DNA from: Aureliella sp046290675
GTDB lineage: Bacteria; Planctomycetota; Planctomycetia; Pirellulales; Pirellulaceae
Length of the DNA: 64,000 nucleotides
Reading direction: 5' to 3'
Assembly: GCA_046290675.1 (NCBI GenBank)
Contig: JBKAHA010000002.1
Location: 62,001 to 126,000 of the forward strand
Positions 1-9,942 of this stretch are shown here, one piece after another. The notes under the pieces were generated by a model. The model was not told the origin of the DNA, did not search any database, and worked only from the letters and a program-made list of their open reading frames with translations. The first letter of the stretch is position 1. Each line of letters opens with the position of its first letter. The position numbers and the translations under genes are program-made.

Positions 1-2
1 AA

Positions 3-3000
3 AACCAGGTCTTCACTTCTCTCGTTTCGGAAGACCTTTGGGACACAATCACAACGCCAGACTCGGGAACAATCTCCGAGGAAACGCTCGTTTCCCTCGT
101 CCAATCTTCGATCGTTGGAAAGGCGGGGATCGATGCGAGCTTCGAGCTCTCGTTCTTCGTTTCACCTGAAGACGTTCATGGTGATGATACGGTGTCGCCG
201 ATTGTCGGAAACCATGTGATTTCCGAATTCTATATTCAAACAGAAACGGACTGGACGCCAGTCGACGAACGCGATGACGGCCAGTCCGTTTCTTCCGGAT
301 TCCAGCTAGCCCACGAGCTTGAGGATCAGGCCGTTGCTGTTCAAAGCTCCGTACGCATCCAAGAGGACAACAGCGCGTCTGGGCTGAATCCTGATGACAT
401 TCTCGAATACACGCTCGATTTTCAAGTAGCCGACCATGTCCTCATTGATGGCCTAACGCTGACTTCAGTGATTCCCGACGGCCAAGATTTCTTGGGAATG
501 TCGGATGTTCGTCTGTCGCTCTACGGAGTGGACGGTGTCGAGATTGCTAATGTGCCATTCGTCTCGACATCAAGCGGCATCATGAGCCCGTCCCTGCCAG
601 GAGCGAAGGACGTCGTCTTTGATATCGCCGACGAACTGGCAGCACGCGGATACAGTTCAACCATTGCCGGCGGAGAAACGGCAGGCGGCTTAGGCCAAGC
701 TGTTTTTGGAAAGATCACATTTCGCACACAAGTGAACGACGTCTTTGCGAGGGATTTCCCAAGCGGTGATGCATCGGTCGATGAAGGAGACGTGTTCTAC
801 GCGCCAGCGACCATCGCGGCCCAAATGGTTGAACAAGAGGCACGCGAAGCGACTGGGTATACAACTAAAGATGACAGTGGCGCTGGCGTTCGTCTGCCGA
901 TCGGTTCACTCGCGACTGAAGTTTACGCGATTAACGGCGAAGTCGATTATGGCGAGCCAGTTGTGAGTGCTGCGGATGAAGTGACCCTACGCATTCGGCG
1001 AGTCGTCCGCAGTTCCGACATTGAGCGGTTGGTCATTTCAGACTACCTGCCGATGCCGATCCTGACTGCTGACAGTCTCTCTTTCGTCGAAAACGGAAGC
1101 ATGTCGGTCGGTCAAGTTCAGCTCGGGCCAAACGACAGTTTCCATGCCCTCTACGGCAAGAAACCTGATGTCACCTTTGATACCGGCCGCAACATGCTCG
1201 AGTTGGACTACGGTGATTTTGATTCGACTGAAAACGAGACTACGACGATTGACCTACTTGTCACAGTCAAGGTTGTCGACAATCCATTCGCGGACGGTCT
1301 TTGGCTGACCAGTCACGCCAATACGATCCAAGGTTCGACCAACAACGGAAACTTTTCTCTCAACGCACTAGCGAATGTTCTCTACACGCGCCCGTTTATT
1401 GAGCTAGCCAAGGGGTTTGTGGACTCCTCCAACTCGTCCGCTGCGTTTAGCGGCAATCGTGCACCGACGGGAATCACGTTCGGAGCCCCGGGATCCGACA
1501 CTGCTTTCACTGGAACTTTCTCCAGCGGTGGAAACGCAGCAGACGCGAACGTAGCGAACATCGATGCAGGCGATTTGGTTCGAGTTGCTCTAACGGCAGA
1601 AAACGTTGGCTTAAGTGATGAAGGCGCTTTTGAATTACAGCTTGTTGATCAGATTCCGGACGGATTTCGCATTCCGGCTTCCGGGCTGAATCTCCGGGTC
1701 CAAGATGGCTCTGGAGCTGATCTTGCGTTCTCGGGCATCAGCTTCGATGGTGATGATGCTATTTTCAATGGCGGTATCGAAGTCGACTACAACCTTGCTG
1801 GTGCTGGTTCCGACAGCGGGGCAAGCTTCGTCATCGTGACCTATGACCTGGAAGCGATTGAATCGATCCAAGTTGGACAGCGTAGCTCAGGCGAAGCCGA
1901 AGTCCTCAAATACACGGCCATCCAGGGCGGTGAGAATTATGTCACGTCAGACATCGTTGACGACGCGACGGTCACGGTCGCCTTGCCACGTGTCACGCAT
2001 TCGCTGATCTCAACCGACCAAGATCATACTTCCGGCCGGGATGTCGTCATCGGCGAGAACGCATCGTATCGGGTGCAAGTCACCGTTCCGGAAGGAACGA
2101 GCTCCAATACCAGGCTCACCATTCAAATGCCACGAGGTTTAGGGATTGAAGACTTGCTGAGCGTTTCATGGAGCGACTCGCTTCAATTCTCGAATACGCC
2201 CGAAGAAGTCTTGGCTAACGCAGTAATTTCCAATATCGGATCCAACGTGCGGGATCAGGCTCGCGTGCTAACTTTGGATCTCGGAGATATGGTCAACAAC
2301 GATAGTAACAACGCTATCGGTGAAATGGTGACCGTCGAGTACACGGCGACGACAACAAATGATGTGAGCAATGTTCAAGGACGTTCACGATCGGCTTCGG
2401 CAACATTTACGCACGCACTGGGCAGTAATAAGGCGAATGCATCTTCGCTGCGAATTCGCGAAGCGAACTTGGCGGTTAAGCATAACTTCAGTAGCGCAAC
2501 CGTCGATGCAGACGACCTAGTGCAAGTGACCGTCGATATCGTGCACAGCGGTAGTAAGGCTGACGCGTTTGATCTGACGTTCAATGAAGAATTGCCGGGA
2601 GAGTGGGAGTACGTTGACGGTTCGCTTGCCGTGGAGGGAGCCGATGACTCGGCATTCAGCATTGTTGATGGCATCATTAACGGCCAGATGGAGGAGCTAC
2701 CACTTGGTAAGTCGGTTCGTCTGACCTTTGATATTGTCGTCGACGACGCGGTTAGTGCGGGTAGCAAGATCGACTCCAGCGGAACCGTGAAATGGTCTAG
2801 CTTGGCTGGCGAACCCGGTCGACTGAACGAACGTCATGAGCTCGCTTACGAACGGACTGGCAATACTTCGGATCCAGGAGGATCTGCCAACGACTACCGT
2901 GGGACGGGAGTTGGAACACTTCAAGTGGCCGTTCCGGAGCTCAAGATTGAGTTGATCAACACTTCCGAGACGTTTACCAGCGGCGGCAATCTCGCGATCG

Positions 3001-6000
3001 GTGAAACGGCTACTTACGAAGTCCATGTTCAGATTCCAGAAGGACAGCATGAACTGGAGTTGGCATTAGATGCCCCATTTGGCGACAATATTGTCTCCAT
3101 TGAGTCGCTGAATCTTGTGTCTATCGGTGAGCATCTAACCATCGATAATACAGACCTGAGCCTACTCGATTCGGACAACGACGGAAGCTATGCCGATCGA
3201 GGTATTGCCTCGTTAGGAACGGTGGTGAATCGAGCTGACAATAGCGAGACGGCCGCCGATACTTTGGTGTATCTGATGACTGTTCGGCTGGTGGATCAGT
3301 TACCCAATGCTGAGGGCGAACGCTCCGAGATCGGTGGCGAATTGGATTTCGGCAATGGCGTGATTCAAGCCGACTCGGATATCCGATTCAGTGAGGCTGG
3401 TGTGGTCACCACAATCAAGCCGATTGCGAACGTCGACGCTTTGGACGCCTCTGACGTCACCATCGTGTTTAGCCATGATCCAAGTCTTGGGTCGGATCCA
3501 CAGGCCATCCGATTCACCGGGAGCCCGGCATCAAGCGGACTCGAGTTGATCAATGGCTCTGTTGTGGTCAGCGGTGGTCAGATCACGGCGGGCAATAGCG
3601 AGGGCGATACCGAATTCGGTTTCGAGATTCCGGAGCTCAAGGAGGGCGAATCTGTTGAAATGACCCTCCGTCTGCAAACCTCCGAGTCCATCTTGCCAGG
3701 TGACGTGTTGCGGATTCTCGGAACAACGGAGTGGGCAACGATCGACGATGAACACGGGCGAGTTTACATCGACAATGTCGAAGGACGAATCGCAGTGAAT
3801 TCGTCGGGTATCTCGGGCTGGGTATTCGTCGACGAGAATCAAGACGGAGAACGAGCGAATATCGACACCGGACTTGTGGGAACGGTCGTCACGTTGACTG
3901 GGTTGGATCACCTTGGCAATGAAATTGAGCGGCAGACGAATGTCTCTCCAGCTGGCTACTACGCATTTGAAGGCTTGCGTCCCGGAGCATACGAAGTTGC
4001 CCAGGGGATCAATACGGATTTCGATGCTGGCAACAACTACGTTGGAACGTTTGGCGGCGAGCTCGGAGAGGATCGTATCAACGCGATCGTGGTTGCGTCC
4101 GGCACCAATGAGATGGGAACGGATTACAACTTTACCGAAGCTCCGTACACCTGGATTTCGGGAACGGTCTACTTCGACCAGAACGAGAACGGCCTGTTGG
4201 GAACTGGCGAAGAAGGCATCGCCGGTGTCACGATCGAGCTTACTGGACTCGCGGACACTGGCGAAGAGATTGAACGAACGGTCGTCACCAATGAACGTGG
4301 CTACTACATGTTCAATACGCTGCCATCAGGGACGTACTCGATCCGTGAGACTCAGCCTGAAGGCTACTTCGACGCGGCGGAAGAACTCGGTACAGGCTCA
4401 GGAACGATTGGCGAAGACGAGTTCACTGGTATTCGAGCTGACGTTGGCACGCCTGGCGAGTTCTATCATTTCGGCGAGTACGAGCCGGCGTCGATCGAAG
4501 GTCAGGTTTACATCGACTACGACCGTGATTTCGTGCGGGACCGAAAAGACGGTCATATCGCCGAAGTCTATGTGGCGCTGACTGGGGTGAATGACCTGGG
4601 CGAAGTCATCGAGATGGAAACGACGACGGACATCGATGGTCTCTATCACTTTGCCGGTTTACGACCAGGGGACTACGAGATCCGCTCGGAGGCCATCGAG
4701 GGGCTCGACGCGGGAGCCACTAATGTCGGTCTGTTCCTGGGGGCTGCCAACGCAAGGGCCGTGAATGGTACCGGCATTGAATACGGTTTCGAGGCCATTC
4801 GCTTACCTGCCGGCGGCATTGGCGAGGCATACGACATCGGACACTTAGACCCAACGTTCTTCGACAGTCAGTTGGTCGATGGGTTCGATCGAGAGTTGAT
4901 CTTCAAAGGTACCGACACCGCGGATCAATTCGTGCTTCAGTTCGGAACGGCGGGTGCGACGGTGACAGTGAACGGAACCGATCACGAGATCACCAGCGAA
5001 CAAACGGTCGCAATACGGGTTCTAGGCAGTTTCGGCAACGACAGCGTTTATGTAACTGGATCGACACTCAAAGAAGAGTTCAGCATTCGTGACACCTCAG
5101 CCGCGCTGCATGGTACTTGGTTCAGCGGGTTCTTCTACGGAATCGAGAATCTCGATTTCGCAGGTGGGGGAAATGAAGACCTCGTGCGTTTCTACGACAC
5201 CATCGGTGATGAACACCTTACGGCTCGACCTTTCGAAGCTGAATGGGAAGGCGACGGATTCCGGCACTCAGTATCCGAGATTCATCGCATCTACGCGTTC
5301 TCAGAAGAGGGCGGGACGGACAGCGCAAATCTGACTGGCTCAGTTGGTCGAGATAATTTTGTTGCAGCTCCCGATGCTTCGCGAATGTACAACAAGGACT
5401 ACTACATTGGTCTTGAGTACTTCGAGAAGATCGTTGCGAACGCGACTGATGACGGTGACCGAGCCTATCTTCACGGCTTGGCCGAAGGCGTAGATCGGTT
5501 AGCTGGCTCCGCGTCAACGGTCTCGATGACTGGCGAGAGTTACAGCTTTGTGACCAACGAATTTGCCTACGTCTTAGCAAATGGCGGAACCGGCGGTGAA
5601 GATTCTGCAGAGCTGATTGGTTCCAGTGCCAGCGACACTTTGAATTCGGGTACAACCGAGTCGACTTTCGACACTCAAGGCACTCGAATGATTGCCAAGG
5701 GATTTGAAGAGCTCGATGTCTACGGCAAGGGCGGTCATGATTCAGCGTTCATGAATGATTCGCACTACAACGATGTTTTCCAAGCAGACGCGTTGGCAGC
5801 TACGATGACGACACCAGTTTCCAGGACCACGGCTTATGAATTCGAACGAGTCGATGCCTATGCACTGGCTGGGGGCGAAGACGTAACCCGTGTGGAAGGC
5901 GGGAGCGGTCGAGATACATTCAAAGGCTGGGCCGAACGTTGGGAACTCCGTGGGAGTGGTGTGGCACTGACCGGCTACGGTTTTACCCAGGTGATTGCCA

Positions 6001-6452
6001 CCGCGAATTCTTCAAACGACCGCGCATACCTCTATGACTCTTCGATGAACGATACGCTCGAGATGTGGGCCAATGCCGCGATACTGCGGGGAGAATCCTT
6101 CGAGAATCAGGCGATCGGATTCCGGCGTGTTGTGGCCGAAGCCCAGTCGGGAGGATTTGACCGAGCAGTCTTCAATGATGGAGATCTGCGTTCGACCGTT
6201 CGTTACAACGGTGAACGACTCACCATCTTTGGCAGCGGCTACAGCAACAATGCCAAGGGCTTTGATGTTGTCGATGCGTTGTATGAAACGTTGAACGGAA
6301 ATGATCGAGTCGAATTGTCAGGTGATCTCCAGCTCGAGCTGATTGCCGAAGACATATCGGAGCTATATCGGCTGAGTATGTCGGCAGGATCCGACGGCAA
6401 TGATGATTCGCTAAGAGATCGAATCAACGCAATTCCGGTAAGTGAGACCTAG
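3..6452 (+). CDS. Giant surface/adhesin-like protein, 5'-truncated by window edge
   Basis: The frame is open from base 3 with no start codon needed, so the gene begins upstream; about 2149 residues are visible. The first two thirds are long beta-rich modules of the DUF11/conserved-repeat type. Two modules carry sister motifs, TSGRDVVIGENASYRV (about 2030) and TSGGNLAIGETATYEV (about 2980). Three SdrD-B/Cna-B-like modules follow (about 3810-4030, 4147-4440, 4489-4740). Each opens with an Asp/Asn-rich loop such as FVDENQDGERAN and closes with a GYYxFxxLxPGxYxI-type strand. The last third (5040-6302) is nine degenerate ~47-residue repeats I cannot assign to a family. I see no C-terminal membrane anchor. 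The protein is inferred to be secreted or displayed on the cell surface; its N-terminus and signal are outside the window. An intrinsic terminator follows at 6527. Confidence 0.9.
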   Translation, partial: NQVFTSLVSEDLWDTITTPDSGTISEETLVSLVQSSIVGKAGIDASFELSFFVSPEDVHGDDTVSPIVGNHVISEFYIQTETDWTPVDERDDGQSVSSGFQLAHELEDQAVAVQSSVRIQEDNSASGLNPDDILEYTLDFQVADHVLIDGLTLTSVIPDGQDFLGMSDVRLSLYGVDGVEIANVPFVSTSSGIMSPSLPGAKDVVFDIADELAARGYSSTIAGGETAGGLGQAVFGKITFRTQVNDVFARDFPSGDASVDEGDVFYAPATIAAQMVEQEAREATGYTTKDDSGAGVRLPIGSLATEVYAINGEVDYGEPVVSAADEVTLRIRRVVRSSDIERLVISDYLPMPILTADSLSFVENGSMSVGQVQLGPNDSFHALYGKKPDVTFDTGRNMLELDYGDFDSTENETTTIDLLVTVKVVDNPFADGLWLTSHANTIQGSTNNGNFSLNALANVLYTRPFIELAKGFVDSSNSSAAFSGNRAPTGITFGAPGSDTAFTGTFSSGGNAADANVANIDAGDLVRVALTAENVGLSDEGAFELQLVDQIPDGFRIPASGLNLRVQDGSGADLAFSGISFDGDDAIFNGGIEVDYNLAGAGSDSGASFVIVTYDLEAIESIQVGQRSSGEAEVLKYTAIQGGENYVTSDIVDDATVTVALPRVTHSLISTDQDHTSGRDVVIGENASYRVQVTVPEGTSSNTRLTIQMPRGLGIEDLLSVSWSDSLQFSNTPEEVLANAVISNIGSNVRDQARVLTLDLGDMVNNDSNNAIGEMVTVEYTATTTNDVSNVQGRSRSASATFTHALGSNKANASSLRIREANLAVKHNFSSATVDADDLVQVTVDIVHSGSKADAFDLTFNEELPGEWEYVDGSLAVEGADDSAFSIVDGIINGQMEELPLGKSVRLTFDIVVDDAVSAGSKIDSSGTVKWSSLAGEPGRLNERHELAYERTGNTSDPGGSANDYRGTGVGTLQVAVPELKIELINTSETFTSGGNLAIGETATYEVHVQIPEGQHELELALDAPFGDNIVSIESLNLVSIGEHLTIDNTDLSLLDSDNDGSYADRGIASLGTVVNRADNSETAADTLVYLMTVRLVDQLPNAEGERSEIGGELDFGNGVIQADSDIRFSEAGVVTTIKPIANVDALDASDVTIVFSHDPSLGSDPQAIRFTGSPASSGLELINGSVVVSGGQITAGNSEGDTEFGFEIPELKEGESVEMTLRLQTSESILPGDVLRILGTTEWATIDDEHGRVYIDNVEGRIAVNSSGISGWVFVDENQDGERANIDTGLVGTVVTLTGLDHLGNEIERQTNVSPAGYYAFEGLRPGAYEVAQGINTDFDAGNNYVGTFGGELGEDRINAIVVASGTNEMGTDYNFTEAPYTWISGTVYFDQNENGLLGTGEEGIAGVTIELTGLADTGEEIERTVVTNERGYYMFNTLPSGTYSIRETQPEGYFDAAEELGTGSGTIGEDEFTGIRADVGTPGEFYHFGEYEPASIEGQVYIDYDRDFVRDRKDGHIAEVYVALTGVNDLGEVIEMETTTDIDGLYHFAGLRPGDYEIRSEAIEGLDAGATNVGLFLGAANARAVNGTGIEYGFEAIRLPAGGIGEAYDIGHLDPTFFDSQLVDGFDRELIFKGTDTADQFVLQFGTAGATVTVNGTDHEITSEQTVAIRVLGSFGNDSVYVTGSTLKEEFSIRDTSAALHGTWFSGFFYGIENLDFAGGGNEDLVRFYDTIGDEHLTARPFEAEWEGDGFRHSVSEIHRIYAFSEEGGTDSANLTGSVGRDNFVAAPDASRMYNKDYYIGLEYFEKIVANATDDGDRAYLHGLAEGVDRLAGSASTVSMTGESYSFVTNEFAYVLANGGTGGEDSAELIGSSASDTLNSGTTESTFDTQGTRMIAKGFEELDVYGKGGHDSAFMNDSHYNDVFQADALAATMTTPVSRTTAYEFERVDAYALAGGEDVTRVEGGSGRDTFKGWAERWELRGSGVALTGYGFTQVIATANSSNDRAYLYDSSMNDTLEMWANAAILRGESFENQAIGFRRVVAEAQSGGFDRAVFNDGDLRSTVRYNGERLTIFGSGYSNNAKGFDVVDALYETLNGNDRVELSGDLQLELIAEDISELYRLSMSAGSDGNDDSLRDRINAIPVSET
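5040..6302 (+). repeat. Nine tandem ~47-residue protein repeats in the giant surface protein
   Basis: Reading the translation from 5040, units of 46-48 residues recur nine times, with a tenth partial unit. The pattern is roughly D-x-A-x-L-x-x-S-x-x-x-D-x-(F/L), then A-x-(L/M)-x-G-x-x-(Y/F), then (G)F-x-x-V-x-A, ending in a Gly/Asn/Asp turn. Example unit starts are DSANLTGSVGRDNF, DSAFMNDSHYNDVF, DRAYLYDSSMNDTL and DRAVFNDGDLRSTV. The spacing is regular but residue identity is low, as in old beta-solenoid or beta-helix repeats. The fold is inference. Confidence 0.7.
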
Positions 6453-6526
6453 TTGACGGCCACGCCGGACGCTGCCATTCATCGGCTGCAATTATCGGAC
6501 TAACCGTCAAACTTGGTAACTCACCG

Positions 6527-6562
6527 AAACGTGGCGTTCCGCTTAGGAGCGGCACGTTTTTT
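6527..6562 (+). terminator. Intrinsic terminator after the giant surface gene
   Basis: AAACGTG (6527-6533) pairs with CACGTTT (6553-6559), and CCGCT pairs with AGCGG inside it around a TAGG loop, with a 5-base bulge on the left arm. The right arm runs into six T residues (6557-6562). This is the clearest rho-independent terminator in the window. Confidence 0.75.
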
Positions 6563-6667
6563 CTTGAAAAACCCTAGCTGGTCCAGATCCTTTTTTTATG
6601 AGGTGACCTAGGCTTCCTCAAGGTCTGTCTATCAGATACGCGCTAAAACGCACCAATAGAGGCAATA

Positions 6668-7747
6668 ATGACACCTGCAATCGAATCACTGCAAGAATCA
6701 GAACGATACGCTTCGGCCCTAAATCAGGGAGGAGCCGCTCCAGATCTGTCCTTCGTCATTCCCGTTATGAACGAAGAGGAGACTTTGCAGGAGTTGGTTG
6801 ATGGAATCCACCAGAACGTGCCTAATGGTCTTACCTCAGAAATCATCTTCATCGATGATGGAAGTACCGACAGCTCTTGGGATGTGATCCAAGCACTTGC
6901 AGATTTGCACCCTGGTCAGGTAACCGGAATTCGCTTTCGTGCCAATCGCGGTAAGGCGGCAGGGCTTCAGACTGGTTTTGACGCCGCTCGTGGTGAAATC
7001 GTCTTCACAATGGATGCCGACCTGCAGGATGACCCGGAAGAGATTCCTCGCTTTCTGGCAAAACTGGAGGAAGGCTACGACCTCATAAGCGGTTGGAAGC
7101 AAGTCCGCCATGATCCATGGCACAAAGTGTTTCCAAGCCGTGTCTTCAACAAAATGTTGAGTTATTTTAGCGGTGTCTCGCTGCACGATCACAACTGTGG
7201 ATTTAAGTGCTACCGACGCATGGTCGTGAAAAACGTACAGCTGTTCGGCGAGCTACACCGAATGGTGCCATCTTTGGCAGGCATTCATGGATTCCGCGTC
7301 AGCGAAATTGCGGTGACGCACCACCCACGTAAACACGGTGTTTCCAAGTACGGTATCGAGCGGTTCATTCGCGGATTCAGCGATATGTTAACCGTAGGAT
7401 TCTTACGAGTTTATCGTGAACGTCCCGCTCACTTCGCGAACACGGCAGCGACTGCTTATGCGGCCGTTGCGTTCCTGATCGCGGGATCAGGGTTGATTGC
7501 TGGAATCACAACGGTTGCTGGGGTTCTTTGCGCAATGACATCGCTGCTCTTTCTCGGATTTTCGGGATGCTGCGTTGTAGCGGGCCTCTTAAGCGAACTC
7601 ATGATTCGTCAGAAGCAACGCACGCTCTCTCCAGTTTTGACCGATACCGATTCACCTCAAGCTCAACCTGATGCTGACGTTTCGGAGAAGGTAAAAGCGG
7701 CTGTTGCCGAGAAGAGTCAGAACGAACCAGAAACACAGACGGTCTAG
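6668..7747 (+). CDS. Family 2 glycosyltransferase, DPM1/ArnC-like, membrane-anchored
   Basis: This is a 359-residue GT-A fold polyprenyl-phosphate-type glycosyltransferase. The N-terminal nucleotide-sugar domain opens with LSFVIPVMNEEETLQELV, has the IDDGSTDSSW motif near residue 60, and has the metal-binding stretch FTMDADLQDDPEEI near residue 120. HNCGFKCYRR and the HHPRKHGVSKYG segment are typical of the dolichol-phosphate-mannosyltransferase/ArnC branch. Two hydrophobic helices follow (about residues 258-310), then a hydrophilic Pro/Glu-rich tail. It probably transfers a sugar from a nucleotide donor to a lipid carrier at the cytoplasmic membrane; the sugar is unknown. A GT4 enzyme starts 68 bases downstream, so a shared envelope-polysaccharide job is likely. 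GAGG just before the ATG may serve as the ribosome-binding site. Confidence 0.9.
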   Translation: MTPAIESLQESERYASALNQGGAAPDLSFVIPVMNEEETLQELVDGIHQNVPNGLTSEIIFIDDGSTDSSWDVIQALADLHPGQVTGIRFRANRGKAAGLQTGFDAARGEIVFTMDADLQDDPEEIPRFLAKLEEGYDLISGWKQVRHDPWHKVFPSRVFNKMLSYFSGVSLHDHNCGFKCYRRMVVKNVQLFGELHRMVPSLAGIHGFRVSEIAVTHHPRKHGVSKYGIERFIRGFSDMLTVGFLRVYRERPAHFANTAATAYAAVAFLIAGSGLIAGITTVAGVLCAMTSLLFLGFSGCCVVAGLLSELMIRQKQRTLSPVLTDTDSPQAQPDADVSEKVKAAVAEKSQNEPETQTV

Positions 7748-7815
7748 TCTGTATTTCCCTCTCCAGGCGGTAACCGTCTTTCCACGAACTGATTCGTTGT
7801 ATTCTGGTCGCACTT

Positions 7816-9039
7816 ATGAGCAAGCCACTTCGCATTCTCGTTATTTCATCGACGTACCCACGGCACGAAGACGATTACGCTGTGCCGTGGATGCGAGAGG
7901 CTCACCGCCGCATCATGGATCGTGGTCATGAAGTGACGGTCCTTGCTCCGTCGTACAAAGGACTGAAGAATCACGAAATTGACGGTGCTCAGGTTCGCCG
8001 ATTCCGCTACGCACCGGCTTCGATGGAAACGCTGACGCATGAACAAGGCGCTCCACTGAAAGTGCGAAAGGTCGCGAAGCAACTCCTTGCGATTCCTTAT
8101 ATTCTATTCGGCTGTTTGGCAGCCATCCGAGCAGTTCTGTCCAAAAAGTACGATCTAATTCACGTGCATTGGCCCTTTCCGCACGGAATGATGGGGCAAG
8201 CGGCCCGTCTATTCAGCGGTGCTCCCTTGGTGATCATGTCGCATGGCGCTGAGTTTGCTTTGGCGCGGCGAAAAAAGTGGATTCGTCCATTCCTTCGGCA
8301 GTCGCTACGTGCTGCGGACCTGCGAATCGCGAATAGTACTGATACTGCACGACAGGTTACCGAAGTTTCCGATAAAGCGTGTAACGTTTTGCCTTATGGG
8401 ACAACGGTTTCGGCGGCAGATAGCCAGCCTACCGCAAACGAAGTGCCACGAATTCTCTTCACCGGTCGACTCATTGAGCGGAAGGGTGTCGAGTATCTGC
8501 TGCGTGCCATTCCAAGGGTACTTGAACAACGCGACGCGAAATTCGTGATCACCGGGAACGGTGAACAAAAAGAAAGGTTGGAGCGGATTCACCAAGAATT
8601 GAACTTAGGCGATTCAGCCGAGTTTCTTGGTTTCGTTTCGAACGAGCAACTCGCTGAAGAATACTCCAAGTGCGATGTGTGGGTGAATCCTGCAATCGTG
8701 GATGCCTGGGGTGATGCGGAAGGCCTTGGCGTCGGATCGATTGAAGCTTATGCCTATCGCAAACCGGTTATTGCGACTCGCACAGGTGGAATCCCAGATA
8801 CTATTCGCGATGGCGAGACTGGCTATCTTGTTGAAGAGAAAGATCCCGAAGCCCTGGCCGACGCGATCTTGGACCTGATCAACGATCCATTCAAGGCACG
8901 CCAGTTCGGTTGGGCTGGCTTACGCTTTGCCCGCGAGGCTTTCTCATGGGACAACATCACCTCGGACCTCGAGCAGCTGTACCGTTCAACGGTAGTCGGG
9001 AAACGCGGTGTGCAAGAAACGGAAGCGACCGCTGCGTAG
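7816..9039 (+). CDS. Family 4 glycosyltransferase
   Basis: This is a 407-residue GT-B glycosyltransferase. The N-terminal acceptor domain begins ILVISSTYPRHEDDYAVPWM, and the middle has IHVHWPFPHGMMG and a MSHGAEFALARRKKW segment. The C-terminal donor domain has ILFTGRLIERKGVEYLLRA and the GLGVGSIEAYAYRKPVIATR motif with the E-x7-E-like glutamate, followed by GGIPDTIRDGETGYLVEEKD. The family transfers sugars from activated donors with retention of configuration, typically in polysaccharide or glycolipid assembly. The acceptor and sugar cannot be told from sequence. It follows the GT2 gene on the same strand and is probably co-transcribed. No clear Shine-Dalgarno precedes the ATG. Confidence 0.92.
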   Translation: MSKPLRILVISSTYPRHEDDYAVPWMREAHRRIMDRGHEVTVLAPSYKGLKNHEIDGAQVRRFRYAPASMETLTHEQGAPLKVRKVAKQLLAIPYILFGCLAAIRAVLSKKYDLIHVHWPFPHGMMGQAARLFSGAPLVIMSHGAEFALARRKKWIRPFLRQSLRAADLRIANSTDTARQVTEVSDKACNVLPYGTTVSAADSQPTANEVPRILFTGRLIERKGVEYLLRAIPRVLEQRDAKFVITGNGEQKERLERIHQELNLGDSAEFLGFVSNEQLAEEYSKCDVWVNPAIVDAWGDAEGLGVGSIEAYAYRKPVIATRTGGIPDTIRDGETGYLVEEKDPEALADAILDLINDPFKARQFGWAGLRFAREAFSWDNITSDLEQLYRSTVVGKRGVQETEATAA

Positions 9040-9114
9040 GCAGGTTGGATCAAAGCTGAGTTGGGATGCATCAAAATCAGGGGGCATCCTACTCTTCGCA
9101 ATCAGCCGCGTCAT

Positions 9115-9657
9115 CTAAACCGATTTTGATGAGTGGGAGCCGTCTTCCTGCGGAACAAACTCAAACTGGTAGGCACCATGTAGCTGGCAGCGGGTCAGGT
9201 GCACTATCTCTTGAACATGCCCGCAGAAATGCCCCACTGAATCAACGATGACTGCAAAACCGTCGATATGAAATTCTTGGACTAGTCGCGTTGCCAGTAG
9301 CGTTGATCCGGTCTGATTGGAAATGTGTTTGACCGACTCGGCGACGGTATTCTCTAGTAATTCTCGAAGTTCGGCTTTGCTTTGCATTGAACGATCATCG
9401 AACTCTGCTTGTCGGGTACGCTGATCGGGAATCTCGCTCAAGCCGCAAATCAACCACTGACGCAGGTTCCCACTTAGGTGTAGCAAGAGGTTGGCGATGC
9501 TGTTCATCGACTCGTTGGGCCGCCACCAGATCTGCGTGTCATTCAACTGCGTGAGGCAGTGATTGATCTTTGCCAACCCGCCATGGAGTTGTCGCACGTT
9601 TGCGGCGATGAAACGTTCGATCTCCGGTGAAGTTGAAGCGACTGGGGTGGCTGTCAT
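9115..9657 (-). CDS. DinB/DUF1572-family putative metalloenzyme
   Basis: I place the start at the ATG ending at 9657, because AAGGGAG lies 7-8 bases upstream; a longer frame to 9744 adds a basic, non-conserved stretch. The ~180-residue product has the four-helix layout of the DinB/YfiT superfamily: a first helix with LHGGLAKINHCLTQL, then WWRPNESMNSIANLLLHLSGNLRQWL, and near the C-terminus VDSVGHFCGHVQEIVHLTR. The histidines in LLLHLSGN, SVGHFCGH and EIVHL sit at the places where family members bind a divalent metal. Members act as thiol-dependent S-transferases or have no known substrate. It is transcribed away from amt. Confidence 0.85.
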   Translation of the reverse strand: MTATPVASTSPEIERFIAANVRQLHGGLAKINHCLTQLNDTQIWWRPNESMNSIANLLLHLSGNLRQWLICGLSEIPDQRTRQAEFDDRSMQSKAELRELLENTVAESVKHISNQTGSTLLATRLVQEFHIDGFAVIVDSVGHFCGHVQEIVHLTRCQLHGAYQFEFVPQEDGSHSSKSV

Positions 9658-9942
9658 GAAAGACTCCCTTGCTGGAAAGAATTTCGAATCTCGCGCCTGC
9701 CTTCGCCCTTGGTCTTGGCGTTGCACTTCAAGAAGCAAGGCCATCCTGAACCCGGTTCGCGACCTAGCCTCCTAGGGGCCGTGGGCTGTGGTTTACAACG
9801 ATTTTACAGTACATTGCTGTGCGACCAAGAAAGCCCCCAACTTGGACACTTTTTGCGAACCTAGGTTCGAAATGAGCCGGACGTGATGTGTTGTGGTGGG
9901 AGCTTGCATTCCTCTCATAAAACACATTCAGGAGTTCGCGCC

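Noticed and set aside
9064..9089. GGATGC/GCATCC hairpin between the GT4 and DinB-like genes
   Set aside because: The stem is only six pairs with a 14-base loop and no T-run, too weak to call a terminator.
9842..9856. Sigma-54-like promoter (TTGG...TTGC) upstream of amt
   Set aside because: The GG and GC elements are one base too close for a functional -24/-12 promoter, and the -24 element reads TTGGACAC instead of TTGGCACG.
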